Positions 1 to 11,361 of a stretch of 64,000 nucleotides of DNA are shown one piece after another. The stretch is from Leucosporidium creatinivorum (Eukaryota > Basidiomycota > Microbotryomycetes > Leucosporidiales > Leucosporidiaceae). The notes beneath the pieces are model-generated. The model was not told where the DNA came from and did no database searches. It saw nothing but the letters and a program-made list of their open reading frames with translations. Each line of letters starts with the position of its first letter. The stretch's first letter is position 1. Location: contig BCKL01000021.1 of the NCBI GenBank assembly GCA_001600635.1, positions 412,602 to 476,601 of the forward strand. Direction: 5' to 3'. Position numbers and translations under genes: made by a program.

Positions 1-2881
1 CACTCCAGGAGTAACCACCTACGTCACCGCCTCCCTTAACACCGTGCTCAACTATTTCGTCGCCCCCAAATCCTACACCATCGACCTCTCGCGCTTCTTC
101 CTCGGCAGCGACGTCGCGCTCAAGACTCGGTCCATCGGCGTCGTCTTTGTCGCGCTGCATGGTGCGATCAGGCTCAAGGCAGCGGATTTGGATGGCAAGG
201 CGGATCCCTATGTGGAGATTAGTCTGGCGAATGTGGGGAGGGTCTTGTGAGTTCGTTTTTCCGCCCGCGATGCGGGGGTCGAGCGAGGAAGCTGATGCAT
301 GCTCGGGGCGGTGAGCAGATATACGAGCAAGATCAGACCGCATGAGCTGAACCCCGTTTGGGAGGAACTCGCTTGCTTTCGGATTGAAGTCGAATCGCTG
401 GATGAGCAGGACAAGTGAGCTTTCCTCCTTCTTCTCCTATTGCTCGAAGACATCGCTGAAGCTTGTGATTCTCTTGTAGGATCCGCCTCAATGTCCTCGA
501 CCACGACCGCTACTCTCGGAACGAGTGAGTTCGAGTCGAGTTGAGCTGCTCGGCGCAGCGTAGCGCCGCACAGCCCTTGTTCCTACTCGAGCTGGCGCTG
601 ACCTATACCTCTCGCAGCGCAATGGGATCGGTCCTCATCCCGCTTCAGCAGCTATCGTCGCGTGCAGGCGAGTGGGCGCATGAGACCTCGGAGTTGGAGA
701 CAGCAAGAGGGAGCAGCAATCCGAACGCGGGTCGATTGTCGTGGTCGGCAGGTAGGATGCTCGCTTCGCCCTTTCACTCTCAGTATCCTGCACGAGGCGC
801 TGACTTTTCTCCTCCACAACAGCTTTCTTCGGGCTCGCCTCCCTCGCCCCTCCACCGCCTGCGCCGAAGACCGACACCGCTCTAGGCGCTACCTCCAGTC
901 CCGTCAAGCCTACTCCCAAGGCATCAAAGCAGTCCTACATGGATCGCGCAAAACCCGAGGAGGATAGTCGAGCAGCCGAGTACGCTCAGCGGATGAGGGA
1001 GATGGTACGCCTCTGGCTAGCGCCGAGCTCAGAGGGGAGAGCCTCGCTGACTTTGTCTCGTGGTTTTGCAGCTCGACGGCCGCGCACCAGCTTCTTCGGA
1101 GCAGAAGACGGGGATCCTCGCTTTTCAGGTGCATCAGCTTGCGGACTTGGAGTGCAAGAGGACCTTCACCACGAGGAAGGCGCACGAGGATTTGCCGTCG
1201 AGCTATGTCGGCGTCTTCTTGAACGACGAGAAGATCTTCCAGACAAGAGTGAAGCCGGTGCGTCGTGCTGTCTGCTTGTACGAGAGGAGAGCTGACGTGC
1301 TCTGCCGAACAGCTCTCGGCCGCGCCCTACGTCAATGCCGCCAGCGAGATTTTCTGCAGGGATTGGACGACGGCGAGGTTCGACTTTGCTGTGATGGACT
1401 ACCGAGATCGAGGTGAGTTGTAGTGAGGACTCCGAGGATTCAGGCGCTGACCCCTCCTGCACGACAGATCACGACGTCCTCATCGGCTTTGTCTCTCTTT
1501 CCCTCGACGAGGTCCTCTCGCAGCGGTCGCAGGTCACAAAGTAAGGCGCCTCCTCACAATTGATCGATTACTCGGCTGACGCGTCCTCATCTGTGCAGAT
1601 GGGCGCCCATCCTCGGCGGTTCAGGTCATGGTCGGCTCCGCTTCTCGGTGCTCTTCAAGCCTCTGGACCTCGTTCTGCCTCGACGTGAGTCGCTCTACCC
1701 ACAGTCGACGTACCATAGCTGATGACCTCCCGACGTGTAGCGTTCCTCGAGTGGAACGTCGGCACGATCGAGATCCTCGCAGCTCGGATCACTGGCTTCG
1801 ACAGCGACCTCGGGGCTCGGCTGGCGTTCGAAGTCGAAAGCGGCGGCAAGGCTTCAGCTTCTAGCATCCTCGGTTTGAACCGCGATAGAGATGCTACAGG
1901 TACGCTGAACGAACGCTGAGCTCTCTCTGCCGCTGCTGACCTGGCTTCGCTCTCGCAGACGGCGCCTCAATCCGAGAGCTCCAATTCTCCATTGACGAGC
2001 CTCTTTCCATCCCGGTGCTCACTCGCAGCGCGCCGATGGTCATCAAGCTCAATTCGACTCACTCGCTCCTCCGCCGCACGGATGCTGGTTCGGCTGCGCT
2101 GTGGCTCAACACGATCGCCGGCGCCGAGGGAGAGGGAGGGGTCGAGTTTCAGCTACCGCTTGACTCGTCAGTGCTGGTGTTGGACAGTCTGTATTGACCT
2201 CGGCTGATCTTGATTTTACTCTTGCAGCAAACACACGCCCTCAGCGCCTACCCTGCCCATCCCAGCCGACATTCGGCGCAAGAAACGCAAGCCGCCCGTC
2301 GAGAAAGCCGAGGAAACCAGTCGACCTTCCTCTCCTCGAGCATCTTCCTCCTCCTCCTCATCTCTTACGCATCCAACACTCCACCTCACCCTCCGCTGGC
2401 GCCCCGGCATGAACCCCTCCTCCCACGGCGACATCATCCTCGACGCTCCCGCCGCTGCTCGGGCTACTTTCCAGCTTGCGATCCATCGACTTGAGTATGA
2501 GGCGAGGGAGGCCGGGGTGTTGGATGAGGAAGGGAGGGGTGATGGTAAGCTCGAGCAGTGGGTTGAGAATGAGGGGGGAGAGGCCAGGTTGAAGAGCGTG
2601 CAGCATGTCAAGGGCAAGGTGAAGCGGTTTAAGCAGCATGGGGGGACGATGAAGTGGTGAGTCGACTTTCTCCTAGCTGAAGATGCTCGTGCTGACTGCT
2701 TCACTTTTGCAGGATGGCTCATGGCGTGAAGGTGAGTCCTGCCGAGCGAGAGCCGAGCATACGCCGAAGCTGACCTTCTGCCCCTTCGTTTGCACAGCTG
2801 GCTTCGCGCAAAGTCAAAGGATCGAACAAGCACAACGTGAATGGTCCTGTACCGGAGACGGAGATTCAGAGTGTACTGTAG
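1..2881 (+). CDS. tricalbin/Mug190-like SMP-C2 domain protein, 5' partial
   Basis: Open at the left edge (codons from base 2) and ending in TAG at 2879-2881. The first residues end in the VAPKSYTIDL stretch typical of the junction between a lipid-binding SMP domain and the first C2 domain in tricalbin/Mug190-type ER-plasma membrane tethers. A first C2 domain follows (ADLDGKADPYV, LNPVWEE, then GSVLIPL near 625-650). A second, divergent C2-like domain lies at about 1070-1520 (ILAFQVHQLADLECK to VLIGFVSLSLDEVL). The C-terminal third is Ser/Pro-rich with a basic tail. About ten short introns interrupt it. Family membership is inferred from the SMP-C2 junction and C2 order; the N-terminal membrane anchor and most of the SMP domain lie outside the window. 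Expected role is lipid transfer at membrane contact sites. Mug190 versus tricalbin subfamily is uncertain. Confidence 0.72.
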
Positions 2882-3104
2882 GGAAGCGGGGAGGCAGAAA
2901 GGGGCTCGGCGCCAAGTTTAGAGTGTTGTATCGTTTTTGTAGACTAGCTGAGCCTGTCAAACACGAATCTTCGTATCATAGCGCCGTCTGTACGAAACCT
3001 CGACGCTTGACTAAGCTAGACTAAGCTCAGCATGTGCTCGCGTTCGGCCGACTTGCAATGCTCTCTCCCTCCTGTTCCTCTCGCCTCGTCTCGTCTTCAG
3101 CACT

Positions 3105-5009
3105 ATGGCATATCAGGACAGTCCCTGCAAGCTCTTCAGCTACCTGGAGACGGCCTCTTTCCCACCCTGCGCTGCTCCTCACCCGGCCCCACTGGAATCG
3201 TTTTGGACACGGCACTTCAACTCGCCTTTGACGAAGCGGAACAGCGAGGGCGCCATTCCCGAGGTTGCAGACGTAGTAGTCATCGGCTCTGGCATCACCG
3301 GTACCTGCGCAGCGACGAGGCTAGTCGAGCAGCTGCTGGCGGAGGACGACCGCGCGGCGAACGCTGAGCCGCTCGCTATCGTGATGCTGGAGGCGAGGGA
3401 CTTCTGCAGTGGAGCGACAGGTGAGCTTTCGCCATACTACTACTGCTCTCAGACCAGCTGTAGAGCTGCTACTCGCTGTTGCCGGCTAGCTCGGCGCCGC
3501 TCGCTGACCAATCTCGGTTGCAGGTCGAAACGGGGGGCATGTCACTTCGATCCCCAGGGTGGAGTTCGACACTATCACTTCGACGTACGGCGTCCAAGAG
3601 GCCAAGCGCGCAGTTGAGCTGGAAGACCGAGCGGTCGACTTCTTTCTGGAGACTTGCAAAGCCGAGGGATGGGAGAAGGAGGTCGATCTCGTACAGGGTG
3701 GGAATGTGTGTGGATAAAATCGCTATCAAACCGCGCCGTCATCAGCTGACTCTTCCCACCGCACAGATTCTCCTCTTCGACGACGAAGCGAGCGCCGAGG
3801 CTATCAAACTCGAGTTCAAAGCCGCCGAGAAGGCAGGGATCGACGTCTCCAAGATCCATTGGCTCTCAGCGGATGAGCTACTCAAGCGAGTAGGCGCCAA
3901 AGCTCACGCCGGAGTCGCCATCCCCAGCGCAAACATCTACCCCCTCCGCTTCGTTACCGCCCTCTTCCAACGAGCTCTTCGCCAGATCTCTTACGCAGGA
4001 GACAAGCCGCCAGTATCGCTCGACGTCTACACCCACACCGTCGTCTCCACCGTCGAGCCCTCCACCCACTCGCCCTACCGCTGGACGGTTCAAACCTCTC
4101 GAGGCCCAATTCTCGCTCGCTCCGTCATTCACGCTACCAACGGCTACGCTTCCTCCATCGTCCCCTCCCTTTCTTCTGGACCCTCTCGCATCGTCCCTAC
4201 TCGCGGTCAAGTCCTCGCCTACGCCCCTCAGCCAACCTCGAACCCTCGCTGGGCGACCGCCTTCTCGGGGCCTCAGGCCCGAGAGTACTTCTTCCAGAGG
4301 CCTGATGGCGGACCCGTGATCCTCGGTGGGGCACGAGCGGCTGCTGGGCCGCCGTTCGAGTTTGGCGTGTCGGATGACTCGCACGTGAATAAGCGAGTGG
4401 AGGCCGAGCTTCGAGAGTATTTGCCGAAGCAATTCCCTCGGTGGTTTGCGGATGGGAAGGAAGGACGAGTGGAGCAATCTTGGACTGGTATAATGGGCTA
4501 CAGGGTTGGAGGAGTGCCGCTGGTGGGTCGCAGCTCGGTCATCGCTCTCGCTCGTCGTCCCTGACCTCGTTCGATCCACAGGTCGGCCAGCTGTATGTCG
4601 ATGGCAAGGCGCTCGAAGGCCAGTTCATCTCGTGAGTTGCTCGATGTGCTTCGAGAGGTGATAACAAGCCAGGTGCACCGCTCGCTCTTAGCTGGTTCTC
4701 GAGCTTACTCGCCGCCTCGGCTTCGGCTTCGGTCCTTCGCAGTGCCGGCTACAGCGGTCACGGAGTAGTCCGAGCGCCAGTCTGGTGTGTTGTCCTCTCT
4801 CACGCCTCGCGCCGAACCGGATGCTGAAGCTTCTCACCCACAGCGGTCAAGCCGTCGCCGAGATGGCCCTCGCCGAGCTGCGTGGGGAGTTGATCAAGAT
4901 GCCCGACTGGTTGCCCGAGCACTTCCTCTCGACGCCTGATGGCTCAATGAACAAGGCGGCCGTACTGGAGGGACCTGAAGTGCAAGGTTCGAAGTGCTTG
5001 GTGGTTTGA
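3105..5009 (+). CDS. FAD-dependent oxidoreductase (DAO family)
   Basis: Starts at ATG 3105 and stops at TGA 5007-5009, with five or so short introns. Near the N terminus is a Rossmann dinucleotide motif (VVVIGSGITGTCAA). The sequence GRNGGHVT is formed by splicing after SGAT, and the C-terminal block ends in SAGYSGHGVVRAP, the usual FAD-contacting end of D-amino-acid/glycine oxidase-like (DAO, PF01266) proteins. YFFQRPDGGPVILGG and GIMGYRVGGVPLVG are further family hallmarks. Such fungal proteins are usually uncharacterised and oxidise small amines or amino acids with FAD; the substrate cannot be read from sequence. No signal peptide or membrane segment is visible. The first intron contains a CTCGGCG element just before its GCTGACC branch site. 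Confidence 0.85.
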
Positions 5010-5286
5010 GAGCGCCGAAGTGGGTCGGCAAGGGGACTTCGGCGATGTAGATAAGAAAGCGTTGCTAGAGTAGATCGCATTAGTCGTTCAGCCTTGTAAC
5101 CTTTTATTGTGCTGCACTCGCTCCGAGCTTACTGCTAGTCTTGCCCTCGAGCTCTGCGAGTTTTGCGAGCCTTAGCCGACCGATCCACCGCGCTCGTCTC
5201 TTGCGCTCCTACCTCGTCTGCGTCTTCTCGTCTCGGCTCCGACTCGCGGTGGCTCGGCTACAGCCACAAAGCAATACTCATTTAAG

Positions 5287-6817
5287 ATGACGTTCCCTAG
5301 TCGCCCTTGGTCCCCGCCCGAAGTCGACCACCTGCTTCAGGCCGTCCGTGACAAAGGCGCGAAGCCGGGAGGGGAAATGGGCCTCGAAAGGCCGGTTTGG
5401 GAGGACGTTGGAGAGAGCTTTGATCCTCCTCGCTCTGCTCAAAGCTGCAGAGTCAAGTACGGCCTGTGGAGGAAAGAGCAGCAGCGCACGGGAGCGAACG
5501 ACGGCTCGACAGCTCAGATCAAGACACCTCGCTCCACTCGTTCTACAGCTACTGTACGTCTAGCATGATATGCGATCTAGTTCACACGATGAAGCTGACC
5601 AGAGTTAAGGTCTAGGCCGACTTCGAAGCTCCCACCGCTACTTCGTCCCGATTCGGAGACGTCGAGCCGCCAGCATCGCGTCCCAAGTCGTCCGAAAGCG
5701 GGACTGAGCACGAAGAAGCATCGAAGGCTTCAGAGGGAGGTCGAGTGTGGCACCAGGAGCTGGATGGAGTGCTGAAAGCTGGTGAGCGGCTACCCCTTTC
5801 TCGGCGTCAGCTCGCCTCCCTTCTCCCGCGCACTAGCAGAGCTGATACTTACCTTCGTACCCATCTTAAAGCGCTCAAAGCGATCTCTAACATCGGACGT
5901 AGGAGTGCCGTCGTCGATGGCCGTGTCGTGGCGACCTGCCGACACCCGGTCATCTCGGAGTTGATCTTGCGCAGGACAGGCAAGATCAGAACCCGAACGC
6001 AGATTGCTTCTCGCATCCAGATCTTGAAGAATACCGCTCCTGTTGATCCAGAGTGTGAGTTCTCTCTTGCGCTTCTCTAGCGGGAGGGCGAAGACCGAGG
6101 ATCCGAATCCGAATCGCTAACTGACATCAGTTTTCTCGTCGCAGTCGTGAGGCTGGTCAACGAGCCCATCATCGACGGTACCGCTTTTGGAGCTCTCGAC
6201 TTTGCTACCATCCTCGGCCCTCCTTACCCTACGACTTTCTCCCCCAACGCCTCGGCTGGCTCATCGAGCGCCTTCCTCGGCCATCCTACCGAGACATACC
6301 CCAAGAACAGGGCTCATGTGGAGCACAACTTCCCTCCGAAGTCTGATGTGCCCCACGCACCCGACTCGATCGCCGCTGCTCGAGCGTTTGAGGTACAGGC
6401 GGAGCGGGCGCCGAGGTTGGCGATGGACCTCGATGAACCGGCGACCTCGACGCCGTCTTCAATAGTGGATACCGAAGCCTCGACGAATAGGAGCTCCTAC
6501 CTCGATGAGAGAACCTCACATGCTTCGACCCTCGTCTCGACCGACGAGCAGCCCTTCTCGCCCGACGACGACGAAGCCTTGCTCGAGCTTTACGCTGCTT
6601 ATGGACCCGCCTACAAGACCATTGCTCGAGCTATCACCCCTCAACGGCATAAAAGGGAAGTCAACGAGCGTCTGGACTACCTGTGAGTGTGGTTCCCTTC
6701 CTTCTGTTGGCGAGGAAACTAACGCCGAGCTAACTTATCTCAACGTGCAGGAGTCAGCCCTACGACTTTCAACCCTTCTTACCGCAAGCCTCGGACACTT
6801 CTATGCAGATTGACTGA
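5287..6817 (+). CDS. TEA/ATTS-domain protein with N- and C-terminal SANT/Myb modules
   Basis: Five exons (5287-5553, 5616-5781, 5872-6054, 6145-6682, 6751-6817) give an in-frame 406-residue protein ending DTSMQID. An N-terminal SANT-like module (RPWSPPEVDHLLQAV to CRVKYGLWRK) spans about residues 5-65. At about 132-200 lies a TEA DNA-binding domain: VWHQELDGVLKAALKAI, IGRRSAVVDGR, then RRTGKIRTRTQIASRIQILK as the recognition helix. The uninterrupted domain appears only if 5782-5871 is removed as an intron. That intron has a GTGAGC donor, GCTGATAC branch and AAAG acceptor, is 90 nt long and in frame, so an automatic model could retain it. A second SANT module (FSPDDDEALLEL) starts near residue 343. 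Likely a nuclear sequence-specific transcription factor. TEA identification is by eye and strong; targets are unknown. Confidence 0.82.
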
Positions 6818-7236
6818 CCCGCCAGAGGAGACGAGCGGAGTATGGTGCTTTGTGACGGATGGGGAGCGAGGGTGCCGAGCTTGAAGAGGAGCGCCGAACG
6901 GGCAGCAGACAGCGTCTGAGCTGCTGTGCTCGCTGTAAATACAGCCCAGCAACTCGTTACCACCGCAGCTCCGTACCGAGAGATCTAGGAGAGTGGTCTG
7001 CTCGCCTCGGACCTCGCAACTTCGGCGATGGCTGTTCAGCTGGCAGCTCTTCAGGCGGGAGAAAGAGCGACAGCAAGAGGAGACATTGCAAAGCTTTCGG
7101 TTCGTGGTGTAGCTTGTGTGTGAAAGCCAGATCTAAGTGAATGTACGCGCCCAAGTGCTCGAGCTCGAACCGCTCAGCCGCTCTTTCCTTTCTCCTCATC
7201 GCTCGTCTCGCTTCTTCGACTCGCCGCCTCGCTAGG
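6818..7236 (+). other. intergenic, promoter region of the multi-SANT gene
   Basis: No supported gene. The last 80 bases before ATG 7237 are pyrimidine-rich (CTTTCCTTTCTCCTC), as in other 5' leaders of this window. An upstream in-frame ATG at 7141 would add 32 residues and is considered less likely. Confidence 0.5.
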
Positions 7237-9716
7237 ATGGAAGAATTCGCCACGGTCGATCCCTCACTGCTCATGCACCCGGCCTACAACGCTGCCCCGG
7301 CGAACAGTGGAGCTCTGATAGCGCCAACGCAACCTCGACCCCGGAAGAACAGGCGCTGGCCGGACGACGAGTCGGAAGCCTTACGGGAGCTCGTTGGAAC
7401 ATGTAGGAACTCACTGGGTCAGACTGCGTGGGCGCCCGTGCTCGAGCAGCTCACTCAGCGCTATCCACCACCACCTACTTTCCCTCCCCGAACGAAGCGC
7501 CAGCTGCAAACTCACTGGACACAAATGAACATCAACGGTACGAGCTCTCACTTCCATGAGTGGACGCCCCCTGCTTCCCGCCGGCTCCGACGCTGACCTC
7601 AGACGTTGCAGGCGAACCTCGGAAGCGACGGCGCGATACTACGTCTACTCCAGCTGCTGCACCCAATGCTGTAGACGATAACCGACCTCCAAAAAAGACC
7701 CGAGTGTACTCTGAAGCCCCTTTCACGCCAACGGAGGACGAAGAGCTGCTCGGCTTGAACCGACTTTGGACGGGCCAGTACAAGCGCATCGGCCGAGCTA
7801 TGGAACCTCAACGTCGCAAGCAAGACGTTCGAGAACGATTGGATCAGCTGTATGTATATACTTGACGCCGGCTGATTTTGGAATCGAGCTGAACCCGCTC
7901 ATTCGCGCAGCCTTTCTCTTTCGCCGAGCTCGGCGCCTTCGACCTCGCCTGTTCTCGCTCAACCCCAACCTCATCAAGACGCACCAGTCGACGTCAAAAG
8001 CCTCTACAAGAATCTGCGCACTCAGTACGGGCGCCGTCGCTGCCCCAAAATCACCTTCGTGCTCGAGCTCTGCTCGGCTTCGCCGCTAAGCCGCCAGGAA
8101 GGCGAGCAAGCAGGGATCGTCAACCCAATCCGTGAGCCCCAGCTGTTATATGCCGATACGGCTCGTCACTGATGCACTCTACTCGATAGCCGCTACAAAC
8201 CGTCGAGCGATGCCTCCTCCCTCCACGCCTCCCTCCGAGTCAGGCGGTTCTCGGTCTCCTCGAGCCGCCGTAGCATTCACAAGTCCACCCCCAACGCCCT
8301 TTCCATCCCCTTCTCTCAACTCAGCTTCCCCCACGCCCCCTCCCCCTAGCCCTCGCCCTTCGCGCAACATCAAGCTTCGAGTCTTCTTCGACGAGGAGCA
8401 GCACAACTCGCAGCCACCGACGCGACCAGGATCTACAAAGTGGCTTCCGAGCCATACTTCCAACCTCTCTCGCGCGGTGGACGCCGCGTCAACCCTCGTA
8501 CAGAGCAGCTGTCTCTCCTCCGACGAATGGGACTCGCTGGGCCGCGAATTGGAACCGGCGCGAGCTGGTCCAGCCTGTCGTCGACAATGGTTCAAGATGC
8601 AGGCCGAGAGCAGCGGGCGAGACGGGTTTGCTGGGGAGGAAGACGAAGAGGAGGAGGACAGCGAGGAGGAGGAAGAAGATGGATTGTTCACGCCCGAGGA
8701 GGACGCCGAGCTACTTCGGCTCAACGACGCGGCACCATGGGGCCAATACCGTACCATCGCTGGCTCGCTGAGTCAACCTCGCGACTGGAGATACGTTCGG
8801 CGCCGTCTTGACCAGCTGTACGTCTTCGACCTGTCCCTCCCTGCCGCCCGTTCGCCGAATTTTCGCCATTGCAGCCTCTCGGTCCGCTCCAAGCTCGACT
8901 CAACCCCCCTTCGCATCCGTCTCAGCGCTCCTTCACCCTCCCTCAAGCGTCGCCTCTCTCAATCTGTGTCTCCCAGCCCTGCAGCGGTCGATCTCAACTC
9001 GTTCAAGCCTCGCAAGAGAAACGGCAACGGATGGCTCTGGATCCCCGAGGAGGATGCTGTACTTGAGCAAATGCAAGGTTTGCCCCCGTCTGAATGGCCT
9101 GGATGGGAGGAGGTCGCTCTCGCGCTGGCCGAGGAGGAGCCGATGCCGGATTATGCTTCGCCGAGGACGGCAGCGCATTGCATGGGTCGTTGGAGGTTTC
9201 TCGGTACGCTTCGATTTTTCTACTCTACGTGCGAGTAACTTCCGCGGACCATCCCTCCGCTTCGCTCCTCCAGAAACTCGACGCTTGGACGAAGCCCGAG
9301 CTACCTCGGTCCAGAAGTCGGTGCACGCATCGGCATCTCTAGCTTCGGTGAGCATGTCCCTGCAATTCGGTATCTTGCTCACAGCTGACCGTGGTGCATC
9401 CATGACCTCTCAGCCGCCTTCTCGAGCCCCATCGCCGCCGATCACCCCCGCCGCGAAGTTCACCTTCGGCTCCAACAGCCACCTCTCCCTTCCATCTCCT
9501 ACGCCCACTCCACTTCGCCAATATTCCGCCCACTCGCCGGCGCCGGCGCTCAGAACTCCAACTCAAGCATCCCTCATTCGTTCGCAAGTCGACTCCGCGC
9601 CGGCTCGCAACGTCGATGTCGTCAAGGGGCTTGCCTCTGGCGAGCGGGAGCGGAGAGGCACACTCGAGGAGGCGCTAGAAGGACTCGCAGCGTTCTTGGA
9701 GCCATGGGAAGACTGA
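7237..9716 (+). CDS. protein with about five SANT/Myb-like modules
   Basis: Seven exons (7237-7537, 7612-7849, 7911-8131, 8190-8817, 8875-9203, 9274-9347, 9414-9716) join in frame to 697 residues, ending FLEPWED. Module 1 (RRWPDDESEALRELV to LQTHWTQM), module 2 (FTPTEDEELLGL to RERLDQL), a degenerate module 3 (STKWLPSH to CRRQWFKM), module 4 (LFTPEEDAELLRL to RRRLDQL) and module 5 (WLWIPEEDAVLEQM to CMGRWRFL) follow in order. Modules 2 and 4 resemble each other and the C-terminal module of the upstream TEA gene. An acidic Asp/Glu stretch precedes module 4. Reading through 8132 without splicing would stop at 8172 and restart at ATG 8211, giving two genes; the 58-nt intron 8132-8189 keeps one frame. 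The intron at 8818-8874 is 57 nt, in frame and less certain. A nuclear DNA- or histone-binding role is inferred. Confidence 0.65.
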
Positions 9717-9927
9717 TGGGGAGGCTCAAGGGTTGTTGGAGGGCGTAAACCAGTGGCCGAGTTCTCAGACCGTCGTTGCGCAACGGGGCGAGAGCTGGTC
9801 ATCTCGCTTGCAGTACATCCGTGCAGGAATTTAGTAGTACATGTCATACGGTACTCTTGACAAGAGTCGGAGAAAATCTCGATCGCAGCCTCCCTCGAAT
9901 CGACTCGACTCGACTCGGCGCTCCGCC

Positions 9928-10804
9928 TTACCAACTCAAAGTCACCTTCTTGCCAACCCAACGCTCCCGTTTCTGCTCCTGCACCACCTCTTCATACAAC
10001 CACTCTCCCACATTCTCCCTTTTGATGCTGTAGCCAACCGCAGGCTTCCCACCCTCTCCCTCCCATCCAGCCCTCGTCGCCTTCCCTGTCGCCTCTCCAT
10101 CCACGAGCAAACTCGGCTTGAGGATGACCCAATCCCTCCCCGACTCGATAAGGACGTCCTCCTTTTTTTGCTTGTCTTCGTGAGGGACGGCGAGCATCCA
10201 GTGGTAGAGAGGGACGAGGACGAGGGGGACGTCGCGAATGGGTGAGCGAAGGCCGGTGGTGGAGATGCAGGCGATGGAAGGGCGTTGGTTGGTGTTGGAG
10301 AGGGCGGAGAGGATGGTGCACATTGCATTGCCGCAGATGTCGGGCTGGTCGAGGGTGAGGAAGAGGCGGAGAGGGTTAGAAGAGAAGGCAGGGGCTCCGC
10401 CTGAGCCGAGCGCCGAGAAACGGTCAGCGAGTGCTTGACGAGTGTCAGGAGGAAGCGAAGAGCACAAGAGCTCACCGATGCCAAAGATGACGAGGGAGAC
10501 GTTGACATTGAAGACCTGCCTGACAGCTTCGACGTCCAAAGCGTTGCCTTAGAGGACGACCAGATGCTTGTCGACCTTCGCCGAGCTGACTCCATGAGCG
10601 GCGAGAAGGTCCAGCAGCTTCTGAGGGGTACGAACGACTGTGGCAACGGAGAGAGAGAAGGGTGAGAAGTAGCTCATCAGAGAGGGAGGGACTCGACTCA
10701 CGAGCTCGGCTGTCGATGCCGGCCTTGAGGGTGCGAACGAGGCAGGCGAGAGCGCAGCCTCCAGTAGCGCCGAAGAAGGCGATGGGATCTTGGGTGGAAG
10801 GCAT
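9928..10804 (-). CDS. NmrA-like/atypical SDR NAD(P)-binding protein
   Basis: Starts at ATG 10804 (MPSTQDPIAFFGATGGCALA) and stops at TAA 9928-9930. The N-terminal FFGATGG is a Rossmann-fold glycine motif of the GxxGxxG atypical short-chain dehydrogenase type. Two introns are supported: one after GIDSRA, and one with donor GTGAGC after VIFGIG that contains a GCTGACC branch site. The central ACISTTGLRS and the later DWVILKPSLLVDGEATGK are typical of NmrA-like or SDR_a5 proteins. No catalytic YxxxK is obvious. It may act as a redox-sensing or NAD(P)H-dependent enzyme; the substrate is unknown. Confidence 0.7.
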
Positions 10805-11361
10805 AGTGGTGGTCCGGAGTAGGGTGTAGGCTTGAGAAAGCTGAGAAGAGGGAGCTGGGAGACTGAGAGGGCTGAGAAGGGAGAGGGCCGGGAGGAGGTG
10901 GGAGATGGGAGCGGAGAGAGGGAGAAGGGGAGAGCTCGACGAGGGTTCATATACCCTCTGCCCCCCCCCGAACAGCGATCCACGACCCCGAACAGCCTGC
11001 AGCGACCGCCCCGACTAGCAGAGCTCGGCGGAGCTTATTCGGGGAACTGCTCCTCGGTGTGACCTGAGCCGCCGTGAACGTCGCGAACACCGGCAGGTGT
11101 TCCCCGAATACCGGACAGCAGCTAGCGTAATTCGGCGAGTACCGACTGACGTCAACTGAGGTGCAAGCTTGCGCTGAGGCTGCCGAGCAGCGGCCGATCA
11201 AGATAGTGGGAGATGCGAGGTAGAGCGAATGCTCTGCTGTCGAGCTGCTCGCGTTAGACTCTGCCTGCGTTCGGAAGTATCTAGCGAATAGCACTGCTTT
11301 GATTGCGACCTTGTCAAACGCTTGCTACGTGATGGACCCTCAAAATTCAGCCTAAGTGCTC
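10805..11361. other. intergenic between NmrA-like gene and citrate synthase 3' end
   Basis: This holds the promoter of the minus-strand NmrA-like gene (poly-C near 10962-10971) and the 3' flank of citrate synthase. No convincing gene; the short open frames lack family features. Confidence 0.4.

Noticed and set aside
5287-9716. mating-type homeodomain locus
   Set aside because: The DNA-binding modules are TEA and SANT types; no homeodomain WFxNxR motif or pheromone precursor was found.
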